64,000 nt of DNA, taken from NCBI GenBank assembly GCA_045660825.1, contig JAZREN010000060.1, positions 80,727-144,726 on the forward strand, in the 5' to 3' direction. Shown here piece after piece: positions 1 through 8,726 of the stretch. The stretch's first letter is position 1. The number at the start of each line of letters is the position of its first letter. The DNA is from HGM04593 sp045660825. GTDB lineage: Bacteria; Bacteroidota; Bacteroidia; Bacteroidales; Bacteroidaceae. The notes below the pieces were generated by a model, which saw nothing but the letters and a program-made list of their open reading frames with translations, was not told the origin of the DNA and did not search any database. Both the position numbers and the translations under genes were made by a program.

Positions 1-1373
1 TTGACAACAACGAGTGGATTGAGAAGTCAACTGCAGTATTCTTGTTCGAGCAGAACAGTGTTTACGATGAGAAAGAGGGCAAGGAGGAGTTAAAGGACCA
101 GATTATTGACGTCCCCGGCGAGTGGAGCTACACAATCCCTGCAGGTTGTATTAAAAGCGTTGACGGCGAGGAGTTTGCAGAGCAGACATTTACATTCAAC
201 ATTGCTACATCAATGGAAATTGAGAGTGTTTCTCCTGCAAGCGGTGTAACAAAGCTCGACAAGATTGAAATCACATTCCCAAAACCAATTGCAAGTGTTA
301 ATACAAGCAAACTGTCAATTCTTGACAACTATTGGACACCTGTTGCAAACTTCAAGAATGAAGTAACATACAGCGATGACCGCAAGACCGTTACATTGGA
401 GCTTGTAGAGTCAATCACAACTCCAGGTACATACAACCTGGACATCTACCAGGGTGTATTCCTTAGCGAGGATGGCGCTTTGAACAATTACAGATATACA
501 TATTTCCAGGTTATTGACCCAACTCCATCATTCTCTACAAACCTGAACGACGGTGACAAGGTGAAGGAACTTGGCAACCTTGAAATCACATTCCAGAACG
601 TTGCAAATGTTGAAATCGTGAACAAGAATGGCGTACAGGTATGGACACCATCGGAGAGCCAGGTTGCCGGTGAAGCAAACAAGGAGGGCAACAAGATTGT
701 CGTTACATTCCCACAGGAGTTCACAGAGGAAGGTTTATACACATTCTACATCCCTGCCGGCACATTCACAATGGATGGTGTGGCAAACGAAGAGCGCGAA
801 ATCAACGTTACATTGTACACATTCACAATCACTCCATTGAAGGTTGTAAGCGTTACACCAGTAGAGGGTGCTGTTGACCAGATTGAAAAGATTGTCATCG
901 AGTTTAACCAGACCGTTACTCCTTCATACAACGAGGAATGGCAGCAGATTTCACGTGAAATCATCCTGAAGGGCGATACTAAGAATTACGTTTTGACATA
1001 CGCACCAAGCAGTTACAATGCAAGCAACAAGATGGAGTATCTTGTAAATGCAACATGGAACGGATATGATGCATATACATGTAGTGCACCCGTCACCGAG
1101 GCCGGAACATACACATTGAACTTAAAGGATGTTGTTGTTGACTATGCTGGCGAAAGTTACATTGACGACTATGGTTACAGCAACACAAAGTGGCACGGCC
1201 AAAAAGGTTGCATTGACAAGACCTGCACATGGACAATCGGCGACACTGCAATTGAGGGTGTTGAGGCAGAGAATGGCGAGAAGGTTATCTATGACCTCAC
1301 AGGCCGCCGCGTAGAGAACATCACAAACGCCGGTATCTACATTGTCAACGGCAAGAAAGTGCTGGTAAAGTGA
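1..1373 (+). CDS. Surface protein with Ig-like repeats and C-terminal sorting domain (5' end outside window)
   Basis: The reading frame is open from base 3, so the gene starts upstream of the window; an internal TTG at 42 is not a credible start. At least three beta-rich repeats of about 100 residues each contain 'V.P..G....L..IEITF' strings, typical of bacterial Ig-like (Big_5/SbsA-like) modules. The last ~35 residues read IEGVEAENG, then IYDLTGRRVE, then GIYIVNGKKVLVK, a C-terminal sorting domain common in Prevotella-type surface or secreted proteins (type IX secretion-like). The same tail is found on the protein at 41348-43372. The protein is probably exported and exposed on the surface; its ligand is unknown. 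The family is called from repeat pattern and tail only, and the N-terminus cannot be seen. Confidence 0.75.
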   Translation, partial: DNNEWIEKSTAVFLFEQNSVYDEKEGKEELKDQIIDVPGEWSYTIPAGCIKSVDGEEFAEQTFTFNIATSMEIESVSPASGVTKLDKIEITFPKPIASVNTSKLSILDNYWTPVANFKNEVTYSDDRKTVTLELVESITTPGTYNLDIYQGVFLSEDGALNNYRYTYFQVIDPTPSFSTNLNDGDKVKELGNLEITFQNVANVEIVNKNGVQVWTPSESQVAGEANKEGNKIVVTFPQEFTEEGLYTFYIPAGTFTMDGVANEEREINVTLYTFTITPLKVVSVTPVEGAVDQIEKIVIEFNQTVTPSYNEEWQQISREIILKGDTKNYVLTYAPSSYNASNKMEYLVNATWNGYDAYTCSAPVTEAGTYTLNLKDVVVDYAGESYIDDYGYSNTKWHGQKGCIDKTCTWTIGDTAIEGVEAENGEKVIYDLTGRRVENITNAGIYIVNGKKVLVK

Positions 1374-1376
1374 GAG

Positions 1377-1409
1377 TAATGGTTGATAAGCTTGCTTAAT
1401 CAAACATTA
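1377..1409 (+). repeat. Imperfect hairpin, partial copy of the two-hairpin repeat
   Basis: This lies directly after the stop codon of the preceding gene. The stem runs TAATG-g-TTGAT-AAGC, loop TT, GCTT-a-ATCAA-a-CATTA. The apex AAGC-TT-GCTT with a bulged A on the 3' side is the same apex seen in the larger repeats at 1690, 34575, 36014 and 43971. It may act as the 3' end of the transcript, but no T-run follows. Confidence 0.55.
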
Positions 1410-1467
1410 CCGAATGTAAAGCACTTGCGCGAAGCGAAAGTTTTGGTGAAGTAATCACCAAAACTTC

Positions 1468-1545
1468 GATAACACTTGCAGCAATAGGTCACGCGTAGCG
1501 CGGGCGCAGTTCGCGCCGTGTGGGTTGCAAGAAGCAAGTGTTGTC
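1468..1545 (+). repeat. 78-nt structured element, copy A
   Basis: The element is 78 nt and aligns without gaps to 58568-58645. The ends pair (GATAACACTTGC with GCAAGTGTTGTC), and inside there is a GCGC/GCGC stem. Unpaired blocks GCAGCRATAGGTC and GGGTYGCRRRAAG are conserved between copies. Outer-stem positions 8:71, 9:70 and 10:69 change as pairs between the copies. Just upstream (about 1438-1463) is a separate 9-bp hairpin, GTTTTGGTG/CACCAAAAC. No coding potential is seen. Confidence 0.6.
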
Positions 1546-1585
1546 AGTGGTACTTGTGAAGTAATCTTATACTACAAATAACGAC

Positions 1586-1616
1586 AAATGGGCAGGGAAC
1601 AATCCTTGCCCATTTT
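1586..1616 (+). terminator. Hairpin, probable transcription terminator
   Basis: A 12-bp stem (AAATGGGCAGGG paired with CCTTGCCCATTT, one G-T pair) closes a 6-nt loop, followed by a short T-rich stretch. It lies 210 bases beyond the upstream stop codon, with repeat sequence in between. Confidence 0.45.
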
Positions 1617-1617
1617 C

Positions 1618-1904
1618 ATTGGTAATGATTCCGGGGGTGCAAAGAATGACATATACACCTGGACAATTGGCGACACTGCTATTGAGGAGGTGAAAGGTGA
1701 AAAGTGAAAACGGAAAGCCGCGAGTAAGCGAGCAAAAGCCAAGCTTGCTTGAGCTTTTAACGCGAGCGGGAGCAGGTTCAAGCGCACGCAGTGTGGTTAA
1801 AGGTGAAAACCATCTACGACCTCACAGGTAGGAAACTGAAAGGTGAAAACGGAAACCTGAAAGGTGTTTATATTATTAACGGCAAAAAGGTGCTGGTTAA
1901 GTAA
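1618..1904 (+). pseudogene. Remnant of a C-terminal sorting domain split by a repeat
   Basis: The first piece reads YTWTIGDTAIEEVKGEK then a stop. The second piece, in another frame, reads IYDLTGRKLKGENG and GVYIINGKKVLVK then a stop. Together they match the tail of the gene ending at 1373 (CTWTIGDTAIEGV ... IYDLTGRR ... GIYIVNGKKVLVK). Between the pieces sits a ~107-bp copy of the two-hairpin repeat, flanked by the 11-bp direct repeat AAAGGTGAAAA (1693-1703 and 1799-1809). This is a decayed duplicate of a gene end, interrupted by a repeat. No upstream part of a gene is recognisable. Confidence 0.7.
1690..1809 (+). repeat. Two-hairpin dispersed repeat, copy 1
   Basis: Hairpin 1 (1734-1758) is AAAAGC-CAAGC, loop TT, GCTTG-a-GCTTTT, with a bulged A. 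A conserved linker, GCGAGCGGGAGCAGGTTCAA, follows, then hairpin 2 (CAC-GCA-GTG core), then GGTTAAA. The left flank GCGAGTAAGCGAGC is shared with copies at 36014, 41269 and 43971. This copy interrupts the sorting-domain remnant. Confidence 0.75.
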
Positions 1905-1913
1905 TAAGTGAAT

Positions 1914-1987
1914 TGTCATTCCGAACCGTAGGGAGGAATCTCTAAAACAAATTAGATTTCTCGTCGCTATGCTCTGTCAGGATAACA
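1914..1987. repeat. REP-like palindrome, TGTCATCCTGA family, copy 1
   Basis: The element starts TGTCATTCCGA, contains GAGGAATCTC, then an inverted AGATTTCTCGTCGC arm, and ends near CAGGATAACA. The same two-arm arrangement is seen at 33984 and 35935, with a single arm at 41006. Arms of this kind (TGTCATCCTGA ... GAAGGATCT) are widely dispersed in Bacteroidetes genomes. The span has no coding potential. Confidence 0.6.
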
Positions 1988-2124
1988 AATTCACGAATAA
2001 TTTCAGCGTTGGGTCAACATCTATATTATTACCTTTGTATTTATGACGATAAAACAATAAACTCAAGCGACCCACTGTAAAGTGAGTCGCTTGAATTTTG
2101 CTTTACAAAAATGAGGATAAACTA

Positions 2125-3297
2125 TCATTTGTAGTCGGCTTGGTCAAAATAGTACAGGTCGCCCGAGAGTATCTGCTCAACGCGCATTACTACCTCATCA
2201 ACATCCATATCGAGTGAAACAGCGCGTCCCTCTGGTTCAACAAGGATTATTCTTGGCGCTTTCTCCACACCATAGAGCGCTGCTGCAGGAGAAGCGGCGC
2301 CGGCAAGGTCACAGGCATTCAACCAACCATCGCCACCCATGCCATTTTTCTCCAATGCGGCCTGCCATGCGGCTGCATCACTCTCGAGAGCAACGCTGAT
2401 GATGACGAACTGGTCCTGATTCACCTTCACAACCTCGTAGAGGTTCTTCATCTCGGCAAGCATATCGGCCGATTTTGCACAGCCGTTTGCCCAGAAGTTA
2501 AGGACAACATACTTGCCACGGAAATCGCTCAGTTTCTTAACCTCGCCACTGCTCAAAGGCAAAGTAATGTCGGGAACCTCGTTACCCACCTTCATGTCAT
2601 TTGCAAGCACTTTGTTACGGAGTGAGAGGAAGTATGGGTGATTCTGCAAATCCAAGTGAATGGTCTTTACCATCTGGTCGGCATAGGCGGTTGTGAGCTT
2701 GGGAAGCAATGAGTTTTCAATGACAAGTGGTGTCATTGGCGATGCGTTGTGCTCAATGAGGAAACGCAAGGCTTTGGACTCTGTCCTTATTGCCTCTTTT
2801 GCCTCTATTCTATTGATGGCAGCCTTGCCCTCGGCACTCTCCATCCATTCCTTGCCATTACGTGCTTCAAGTGCAGCAACAAGAGCAGCTGTCTCATTGG
2901 CACCGGCTGCCCAAACCGCCTTATAAGCGGCGTATGCGTCGTTAGTTGGTGTGCCTGACACCGCGCTCTCCTCAACCGCGGCAACAGATGATGTATTGAC
3001 CATTACCTCGCCCGGCTCAACGAAGAGTTCAACGCACTTGCCATCGCCAAAACCTGTCACAACGTATTGCAGCACAGGCTCGTCTTTTGAGAGTTCGTAT
3101 TTGAAGGTGTAGTTACCTTTCTTTACCTTGGCTGTTGCAACCTCAATGGTTCTGCCAACTTCATCGGTGCGTGTCAAGGTAACCTTTTTAATGTTTTTGC
3201 CATCGGCAATGTTTCCCTTGATAACACAAACGCCCTGTGCGCTTGCTGCAATGCAGATAAAAGCCACTGCAATTGTAGATAATATTCTATGTAGCAT
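2125..3297 (-). CDS. TlpA-like thioredoxin-fold protein with degenerate active site
   Basis: Exported protein of 390 residues. The signal peptide ends near AASAQG, a DUF4369-type N-terminal beta domain follows (about 25-115), then a helical linker, then a TlpA/AhpC-type thioredoxin fold (about 235-390). The usual WCxxC is replaced by NGC-A-K-S: Cys273 is present but the second cysteine is Ser276, so ordinary dithiol exchange is unlikely. The start is taken at 3297, not the in-frame ATG at 3318, because an AAAGGAGG lies 7 nt before 3297 and the upstream ATG overlaps the previous gene. It is the last of three consecutive TlpA paralogues closing the SusC/SusD operon. It may be a non-redox partner or a monothiol isomerase; this is inference. 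Confidence 0.8.
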   Translation of the reverse strand: MLHRILSTIAVAFICIAASAQGVCVIKGNIADGKNIKKVTLTRTDEVGRTIEVATAKVKKGNYTFKYELSKDEPVLQYVVTGFGDGKCVELFVEPGEVMVNTSSVAAVEESAVSGTPTNDAYAAYKAVWAAGANETAALVAALEARNGKEWMESAEGKAAINRIEAKEAIRTESKALRFLIEHNASPMTPLVIENSLLPKLTTAYADQMVKTIHLDLQNHPYFLSLRNKVLANDMKVGNEVPDITLPLSSGEVKKLSDFRGKYVVLNFWANGCAKSADMLAEMKNLYEVVKVNQDQFVIISVALESDAAAWQAALEKNGMGGDGWLNACDLAGAASPAAALYGVEKAPRIILVEPEGRAVSLDMDVDEVVMRVEQILSGDLYYFDQADYK

Positions 3298-3304
3298 AAC
3301 TGTA

Positions 3305-3312
3305 CCTCCTTT
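3305..3312 (-). promoter_or_regulatory. Strong Shine-Dalgarno site deciding the start of the gene at 3297
   Basis: On the minus strand AAAGGAGG precedes ATG 3297 with a 7-nt spacer. Such a complete anti-16S match is unusual in Bacteroidetes, whose genes mostly lack one. It overlaps the last codons of the upstream gene. Confidence 0.7.
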
Positions 3313-4462
3313 ATTCATTTATACCGTCTACTATTTTCTTCAATTTCTTTACCATCTCCTCGCCACGCAGCTCAAACTGCACAACCTTACCCTCGGGATC
3401 GATGAGCGCGGTATAAGGAACGCCGTTTACACCGAAGAACTTCAGGCCCTCGCTGTTCCAGCCTTTGAGCACTGAGATGTGTACCCAATTGCGGTGAACG
3501 AGTTCATTGTCGGCAATGCAGCCTGTCCAGTCCTCATATTCATCGTCGATAGAGTAGCTGAGGACAACGATATTGTCACTCTCGCCCGAGTATGCGAGCG
3601 CCTCTTTGAGATAAGGGATCTCGCGGCGGCAGGGAGCACACCAGCTTGCCCAGAAATCGAGGAACACATATTTTCCCTTAAAATCGGACAATGAGACCTC
3701 CTTGCCATCGGGGGTGCGGCCTGTGATGTCGGGAGCAACGGCACCAACCTTGAGGTTTGCCGAACGTACATCGTTAACCAATTCCTTGTACATTGCCTGT
3801 GAGTGCAGCTCAGCGGGAACGGCATCGAGGAATGTCTGGATTACATCGGTGCTGAATGCAGGCATCATGGAGTATTTGATGATATACAGAACCACAGGTG
3901 AATCGATGTTCTTGTATATGAAATCCATAATCGCTACCTTGAAGTGCATATTGTTCACATAGAAGACCGGCGAGGTGTATTTTGCCTCGGCCGCGAGGTT
4001 GCCCTTTATCTCGGCAGGCATGCTTGCCTGTGCCGCTTTCATGCGCACCTTGGCCTCGTTCACGCACTTGCTGTTGAGGTCAACATATGCCTGATACATA
4101 TCGTTGCTTGGTGTACCTCCAATCTTTGCTCCGGCGGGGTATGCAGCATCGAAAGGTCCCACGGTTATCTCGCCCTCCTCAAGGAACAACTGTATGGCAC
4201 CGTTGTCAAAGCCTGAGATATTGCACAGGCTGAGTTCCTCGGGGGCTAAGCCCTCGAAGACAAACCTGTTGTTCTCTACAGCTGCGGTGGCTGTCACAAC
4301 TGTAACACCATCGACTACCTGCTCAAGTTTTACCTCCTTTACAGCCTCATTGCTATAACAGAGCATAGGACTGCTCATCTCACCTTTTATAACAAACCTT
4401 TTTTCCTGTGCCATAACAACTGTTGATATGGCCAGCAATGCAAAAACAAAAATTTTTCTCAT
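3311..4462 (-). CDS. TlpA-like disulfide oxidoreductase with DUF4369-type domain
   Basis: Protein of 383 residues with a signal peptide (cleavage near VVMAQ), an N-terminal DUF4369-like beta domain, a helical middle, and a C-terminal TlpA-type thioredoxin domain from about 238. The active site FWASWCAPCRRE (Cys275, Cys278) is intact, and the cis-Pro motif is GVPYT. It is a periplasmic or outer-membrane-facing thiol:disulfide reductase or isomerase. It is the middle of three TlpA paralogues, so it is probably translated from the same mRNA as SusC/SusD. Such proteins often accompany SusCD loci of unknown substrate; the client protein is not evident. Confidence 0.88.
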   Translation of the reverse strand: MRKIFVFALLAISTVVMAQEKRFVIKGEMSSPMLCYSNEAVKEVKLEQVVDGVTVVTATAAVENNRFVFEGLAPEELSLCNISGFDNGAIQLFLEEGEITVGPFDAAYPAGAKIGGTPSNDMYQAYVDLNSKCVNEAKVRMKAAQASMPAEIKGNLAAEAKYTSPVFYVNNMHFKVAIMDFIYKNIDSPVVLYIIKYSMMPAFSTDVIQTFLDAVPAELHSQAMYKELVNDVRSANLKVGAVAPDITGRTPDGKEVSLSDFKGKYVFLDFWASWCAPCRREIPYLKEALAYSGESDNIVVLSYSIDDEYEDWTGCIADNELVHRNWVHISVLKGWNSEGLKFFGVNGVPYTALIDPEGKVVQFELRGEEMVKKLKKIVDGINE

Positions 4463-4474
4463 AGACGTATGTTT

Positions 4475-5566
4475 TTATTTAAGGTTCTCCTGCAGGAACA
4501 CTCTGAGTTGTTCGTCGCGTAGACCTGTTGCTATAATATTGTTGTTTTCATCAAGCACAAAAAGCGCCGGGATGCCCTTCACGTTGTATAGGCGGGCAAC
4601 TTCACAATCCCAACCTTTGAGCGAAGATACATTTATCCATGCAAGGCCGTCCTTTTCCACAGCAAACGCCCAGTCCTCCTTCTCCTCATCGAGCGAGACA
4701 CCGATAATCTCCAATCCCTTGTCGTGGAAGTCGGCATATATCTCTTTGAGTGCAGGGTTGTTCAAACGGCAGGGACCGCACCAGCTTGCCCAGAAGTCAA
4801 TGATTTTAACCTTACCCTTTACAGCGCTCATTGTCACAGGGTTGCCATTGAGGTCATTAAGTGTGAAATCGGGAGCCTTTGCGCCATTGTCGGTCTTTGA
4901 CAGGCGGTCGATACGCTCCTTTATTATGCGTCCGAACTGTGTCGCCTTTGCACCCTTGCCCATGGAATCATACATTCCACGTGTCTCCTTGAAGCCCGAG
5001 TTGCGCATGAGAATGTTTGAATATATGGTATAGGCAAGAATTACGTTGTCGTTTGCGGCAAGGAACTTCTGTGTCAGTACACGCAGGTTCTCCTGCTCGC
5101 GCTGCAAGGTGTCGTTCACAAGGCTTGCACTGCGGAACTTTCTTGCGGTACGGGCTGCCTCGTAACGTTCCTGAAGGCCCGTGACAACGGCACGCAACGA
5201 ATCGGATGCTTTCATGTGAGCTGTGTAGGCGGTGTTCAGGGAACCACCGTTGATGTAGTAGTCGACGCCATCGGTAAGATAGGCGTCATATACGGTTCCC
5301 GGTTCTACGAACAGCGTAAAACCACCCGAAAAACCGCCAACGACTAGCTGCACCATCATGGGCTCATTGACCGTTGCCTTAAGATTGAATTTTCCTTTCT
5401 TGATTTTGCAGCTGCCCAAGGTGTCTGTTCTCTCCTCGGATGACTGCGCAAGCATATAAAGAACACCGCTCTTCACTCCGTTGGTCTTTCCCTTTATAGT
5501 AACCTGGGCTACCGCAGTTACCGCACTGCACAACACAAGCAGTGCAAACAATATGGTTTTTCTCAT
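4475..5566 (-). CDS. TlpA-like disulfide oxidoreductase with DUF4369-type domain
   Basis: Protein of 363 residues starting at ATG 5566; an in-frame TTG at 5584 overlaps the previous gene and is not favoured. A signal peptide ends near AVAQ. An N-terminal DUF4369-like domain has the pattern KG...GVLYML...RTDT..KKGKFNLK, a charged coiled region follows (about 125-175), then a TlpA thioredoxin fold with FWASWCGPCRLN (Cys263, Cys266) and the cis-Pro motif GIPALF. It is expected to act as a periplasmic thiol:disulfide reductase. It is the first of the three TlpA paralogues and lies 14 nt after the PKD-like lipoprotein gene. Confidence 0.88.
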   Translation of the reverse strand: MRKTILFALLVLCSAVTAVAQVTIKGKTNGVKSGVLYMLAQSSEERTDTLGSCKIKKGKFNLKATVNEPMMVQLVVGGFSGGFTLFVEPGTVYDAYLTDGVDYYINGGSLNTAYTAHMKASDSLRAVVTGLQERYEAARTARKFRSASLVNDTLQREQENLRVLTQKFLAANDNVILAYTIYSNILMRNSGFKETRGMYDSMGKGAKATQFGRIIKERIDRLSKTDNGAKAPDFTLNDLNGNPVTMSAVKGKVKIIDFWASWCGPCRLNNPALKEIYADFHDKGLEIIGVSLDEEKEDWAFAVEKDGLAWINVSSLKGWDCEVARLYNVKGIPALFVLDENNNIIATGLRDEQLRVFLQENLK

Positions 5567-5580
5567 AATATCTCTAATTA

Positions 5581-7308
5581 TCAATATATCATTTCATATG
5601 CATATTCATTCACAAACTGAATATCCTTGATCTCGCCCCAGAGGTTACCCTCATTGTCGCGGTCATAGAAGAGAGGTGCGAAATCATTGTCAACGTCGGC
5701 TGCAGTAGTGAACTTTATTTCGGCTATGGCACCGTTTGTTCCGTTGGACATCACTATATTCATGTGCAGGCCCAAGTCGCTACTGAATGCGGAGCTGTCC
5801 TCGGTGCGGAACTTGATTTTTGTAACATTGTAACCCGCAGGAGCCTCATAGACCACAAACTTGTCGCCGTTGGAAACATTATAACGGTAAACGGTGTTGC
5901 CCTCGGCAAAGAAGAGGTTGTTGGTGGTGAACCATGAGTTGTATGTTATGGTTGACATATCGGTAGGGGTCAAGCCTGTCAGTTTCTTCTCGCCAATGAT
6001 TGTATAGGCCGAGAGAGCCTCCTCCTCGGCACCGTCAACGCCGCGTGTGGCAGGAGCCTTGCTGCCGTCACCGATTTCCTGTTTCAATAGCTCGTAGCGA
6101 TAGTATTCGCCGCTAGCCTCGTCCTTGAAGATGAAGCAGGGATTCTGCTGGTCATAGTTGTCGCGGTAGTTCATATAACCCATAACAGCAGTCATACCCT
6201 CGGGCGAACGCTGCAGTCCCTGGAAACGGACATAGGCATCAAGGACAGGGTTCCTTGAGACATAGCTTGTCTTGGCCGAGTTTGTCTCATCCCTTGCAAA
6301 GCCACCATCATCCTTTGAAGCATAGAGAAAACGGTTGTTCTTTGCATCCCACATGAGGAAACGGTTATGGGTGATTGTTGCTGCTGTGATTTTATAATCA
6401 CCCTGATGTGGCAGGTCGGCACTGTTCTCACAAGCATGTCCTGGCTTGTAGAGAGCATGCACATAATTACCCACATATACTTCACCGTTTTCAGTGAGAA
6501 CTACCTTGTAGTGTGTGTAGTTCGAAGGGTCACCGGTATGCATGATTCTCTTGAACGAGAAGTTCTCGCTCTCGGGTTTGAATATCTGCGACGAAGTAAA
6601 CTTCACGTTCATTCCGTGAGGGTCATAGGCTCTTGTCTCGCCATTGTCGCAGAAGATTGTCAACACTGATGTCTCACCAATCTTTGTCAAATCGTCCGGG
6701 ATGTTGATGTATGTGGTATAAGCGAAACCGGTTGCATTCTCATAGTGATTATTGTCCTTGGTAACGCTCTTAACATCGGTATATATCTTTGTGTCATTAC
6801 CAATAACCTCGATGTTACCGACCTTGCGGCTACCCTCGCTGCCGTGCAGGACAAAAAGACTGTTCTTGAAGACAGGACGTGTCTTTATTGTGAAACCCGA
6901 ATAGTGCGACAGGTCGGTAGTCTTGTCATATATCTGCAGGAAGATGCTGTACGCCATCGCTTTGCCTACAGGAAGGTCGAATTCAAGATAACCCTTGGTA
7001 CGTACTGTATCCTGAACTGCTTTGCCTGCCTCGTCCAAGTATGTCCTGAACCAATAGAACTCCAGTTCCTCAAGGTCCTCGGCAAGAGTCTGCTCCACAG
7101 CAACATCCACACGGCGACGACGGTCATTCTCATCCAGAGCCTGCTGCACTTCGATAACATCACCACTGGCCGACTTTACCACAGAGGGTGTAAAGGAAAC
7201 GGATTTTATCTCATTCATCGTGTCCAATGTGTAGTCATAATTGCCCAGGTCCTGATAGCAGGCCGACAAAAGTGGCACAAATAGCAGAAATGATAATATC
7301 TTTTTCAT
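5581..7308 (-). CDS. PKD-like family lipoprotein
   Basis: Protein of 575 residues with a lipoprotein signal (LLSACYQD, acylated Cys17). The N-terminal part, NYDY...N.I..V, resembles the PKD-like lipoproteins (PF16407 type) found beside SusD in Bacteroidetes operons. The rest is beta-rich with aromatic repeats and may be a propeller-like surface domain. It is likely a surface-exposed accessory binding protein of the SusC/SusD system. It follows the DUF4843 lipoprotein by 38 nt. Assignment rests on the N-terminal pattern and on gene order, which is characteristic of this family. Confidence 0.75.
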   Translation of the reverse strand: MKKILSFLLFVPLLSACYQDLGNYDYTLDTMNEIKSVSFTPSVVKSASGDVIEVQQALDENDRRRRVDVAVEQTLAEDLEELEFYWFRTYLDEAGKAVQDTVRTKGYLEFDLPVGKAMAYSIFLQIYDKTTDLSHYSGFTIKTRPVFKNSLFVLHGSEGSRKVGNIEVIGNDTKIYTDVKSVTKDNNHYENATGFAYTTYINIPDDLTKIGETSVLTIFCDNGETRAYDPHGMNVKFTSSQIFKPESENFSFKRIMHTGDPSNYTHYKVVLTENGEVYVGNYVHALYKPGHACENSADLPHQGDYKITAATITHNRFLMWDAKNNRFLYASKDDGGFARDETNSAKTSYVSRNPVLDAYVRFQGLQRSPEGMTAVMGYMNYRDNYDQQNPCFIFKDEASGEYYRYELLKQEIGDGSKAPATRGVDGAEEEALSAYTIIGEKKLTGLTPTDMSTITYNSWFTTNNLFFAEGNTVYRYNVSNGDKFVVYEAPAGYNVTKIKFRTEDSSAFSSDLGLHMNIVMSNGTNGAIAEIKFTTAADVDNDFAPLFYDRDNEGNLWGEIKDIQFVNEYAYEMIY

Positions 7309-7346
7309 AAACTAATCTCTTTGAATGTGTGTTGATTCTGTAATTC

Positions 7347-8696
7347 TCAATCAAGAGCAACTGTTGGTATATCAAAGCGTCTTGATGGCGGACGGCTGTC
7401 ATTCTTTGCCTTTATGATGCGGTAGCACTCCTTGAGGCGCTCCTCGCCTGCAAGTTGCTTTTCACCGAACGGAGAGTTGTCCCAAGCATATGTTGCTCTC
7501 TCCACATCATAGATAAATGGCAGTATGGATTCTGTGATGAAATTGTCTGAACCTTCCTCTTCCAACATTGTCGTCAGCATGAACCTGTATTTCTCATCGC
7601 TGTATTCACCGAAATACATCCTGACAATTTCACCGGTACCAAGACCATTGGGGTCTTCCCACCAATAAGGAATCCTTACCTTGTATGTTATACCGTTCCT
7701 GAGTGCAACCCAACAGAGATTCTTGTAGTCAGAAAGGGGCATACCCGTCAACGCATAGTTGTAATACTCATTGAGCATGTAAAGCACATCGTCCTTGTGG
7801 AAATTATCGGCCTCTTCTTCCATTTTCGCCTTTGCATCATCACTTGCAAACAAAGAGACTATATCCTTTGTGGTGGCACCGCCAAGCATTGTTGTAAAAC
7901 GGCAGAACTTGTTTGCCCTGAACATACCCAACACGGATTCATATTCGCCCCAGAAGTATGGCTTGCTGTATGCAGGATGGTCGCTCTCCTTGATGATAGG
8001 AAGGTCCACAACAATCTCCTCTTCGGGCTCGCTTGCAAGCAGTGCATTCACGGCGCTCACATTAAGGGCAACGATTGCGTCGAAATCATGCATCTCGGTA
8101 CTGCTGTCATAAAGGCTAGAGTAGAACTTGTTGTCACCGGTATGCTGTGCCAGGAAAATATGCTTCTCCTTGTTCCACGCACCAAGATAGGTGTCCATAT
8201 GGCTATACCACACTGCGGGCTTCTCATAAGACTCCTTTACATAGAGGTTTATCTCGTTCTTGTCTTCGATACCGGTGCCTATGTCACCACTGCCATCGAG
8301 ATATATGCACACGGCATAAATGGTATCCTCAAGTTCGGGGCGCTTCACCTTTACCTCAATCTGCTTCTCATACTCCTTGTTGGCAAAAATCACCTCATCT
8401 ATAGTAACATCGGCGGGCTCATACCCCTCTATTGTCTTTGTCTTTACAGAAAGAGTGCGTGCCTCATCCATGAGATAGCCAAGCAATTTCACCTTCAATG
8501 TGATTGTCACCGTGTCGGGATTGCCAACGATGTGATCGCTGAAGTTGAGTGTGTGCTCAAATTCATTGGCATAGTTGTAGTCGAAATATGCACCGTTCGA
8601 ATCCTTGTCGAACAAATCGGGTTCACGTCCTTCACAAGCAGTCAGCGTGAACATGAGACCGAACAGCCAAACTATATAATGAATACTTTTTTTCAT
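7347..8696 (-). CDS. DUF4843 family lipoprotein
   Basis: Protein of 449 residues with a lipoprotein signal peptide (LTLTACEG, Cys21). The N-terminal region contains YFDY, then DTVTITLKVKLLGY..DEARTLSVKT, the hallmark of DUF4843 proteins: a beta-sandwich followed by a helical C-terminal part. It lies between SusD and the PKD-like lipoprotein, the standard order for these clusters, and is presumably a surface lipoprotein assisting the SusC/SusD pair. No catalytic motif is visible. Confidence 0.8.
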   Translation of the reverse strand: MKKSIHYIVWLFGLMFTLTACEGREPDLFDKDSNGAYFDYNYANEFEHTLNFSDHIVGNPDTVTITLKVKLLGYLMDEARTLSVKTKTIEGYEPADVTIDEVIFANKEYEKQIEVKVKRPELEDTIYAVCIYLDGSGDIGTGIEDKNEINLYVKESYEKPAVWYSHMDTYLGAWNKEKHIFLAQHTGDNKFYSSLYDSSTEMHDFDAIVALNVSAVNALLASEPEEEIVVDLPIIKESDHPAYSKPYFWGEYESVLGMFRANKFCRFTTMLGGATTKDIVSLFASDDAKAKMEEEADNFHKDDVLYMLNEYYNYALTGMPLSDYKNLCWVALRNGITYKVRIPYWWEDPNGLGTGEIVRMYFGEYSDEKYRFMLTTMLEEEGSDNFITESILPFIYDVERATYAWDNSPFGEKQLAGEERLKECYRIIKAKNDSRPPSRRFDIPTVALD

Positions 8697-8726
8697 ATAT
8701 CTGTTACTTATTCTTGTTGTGTTAAA

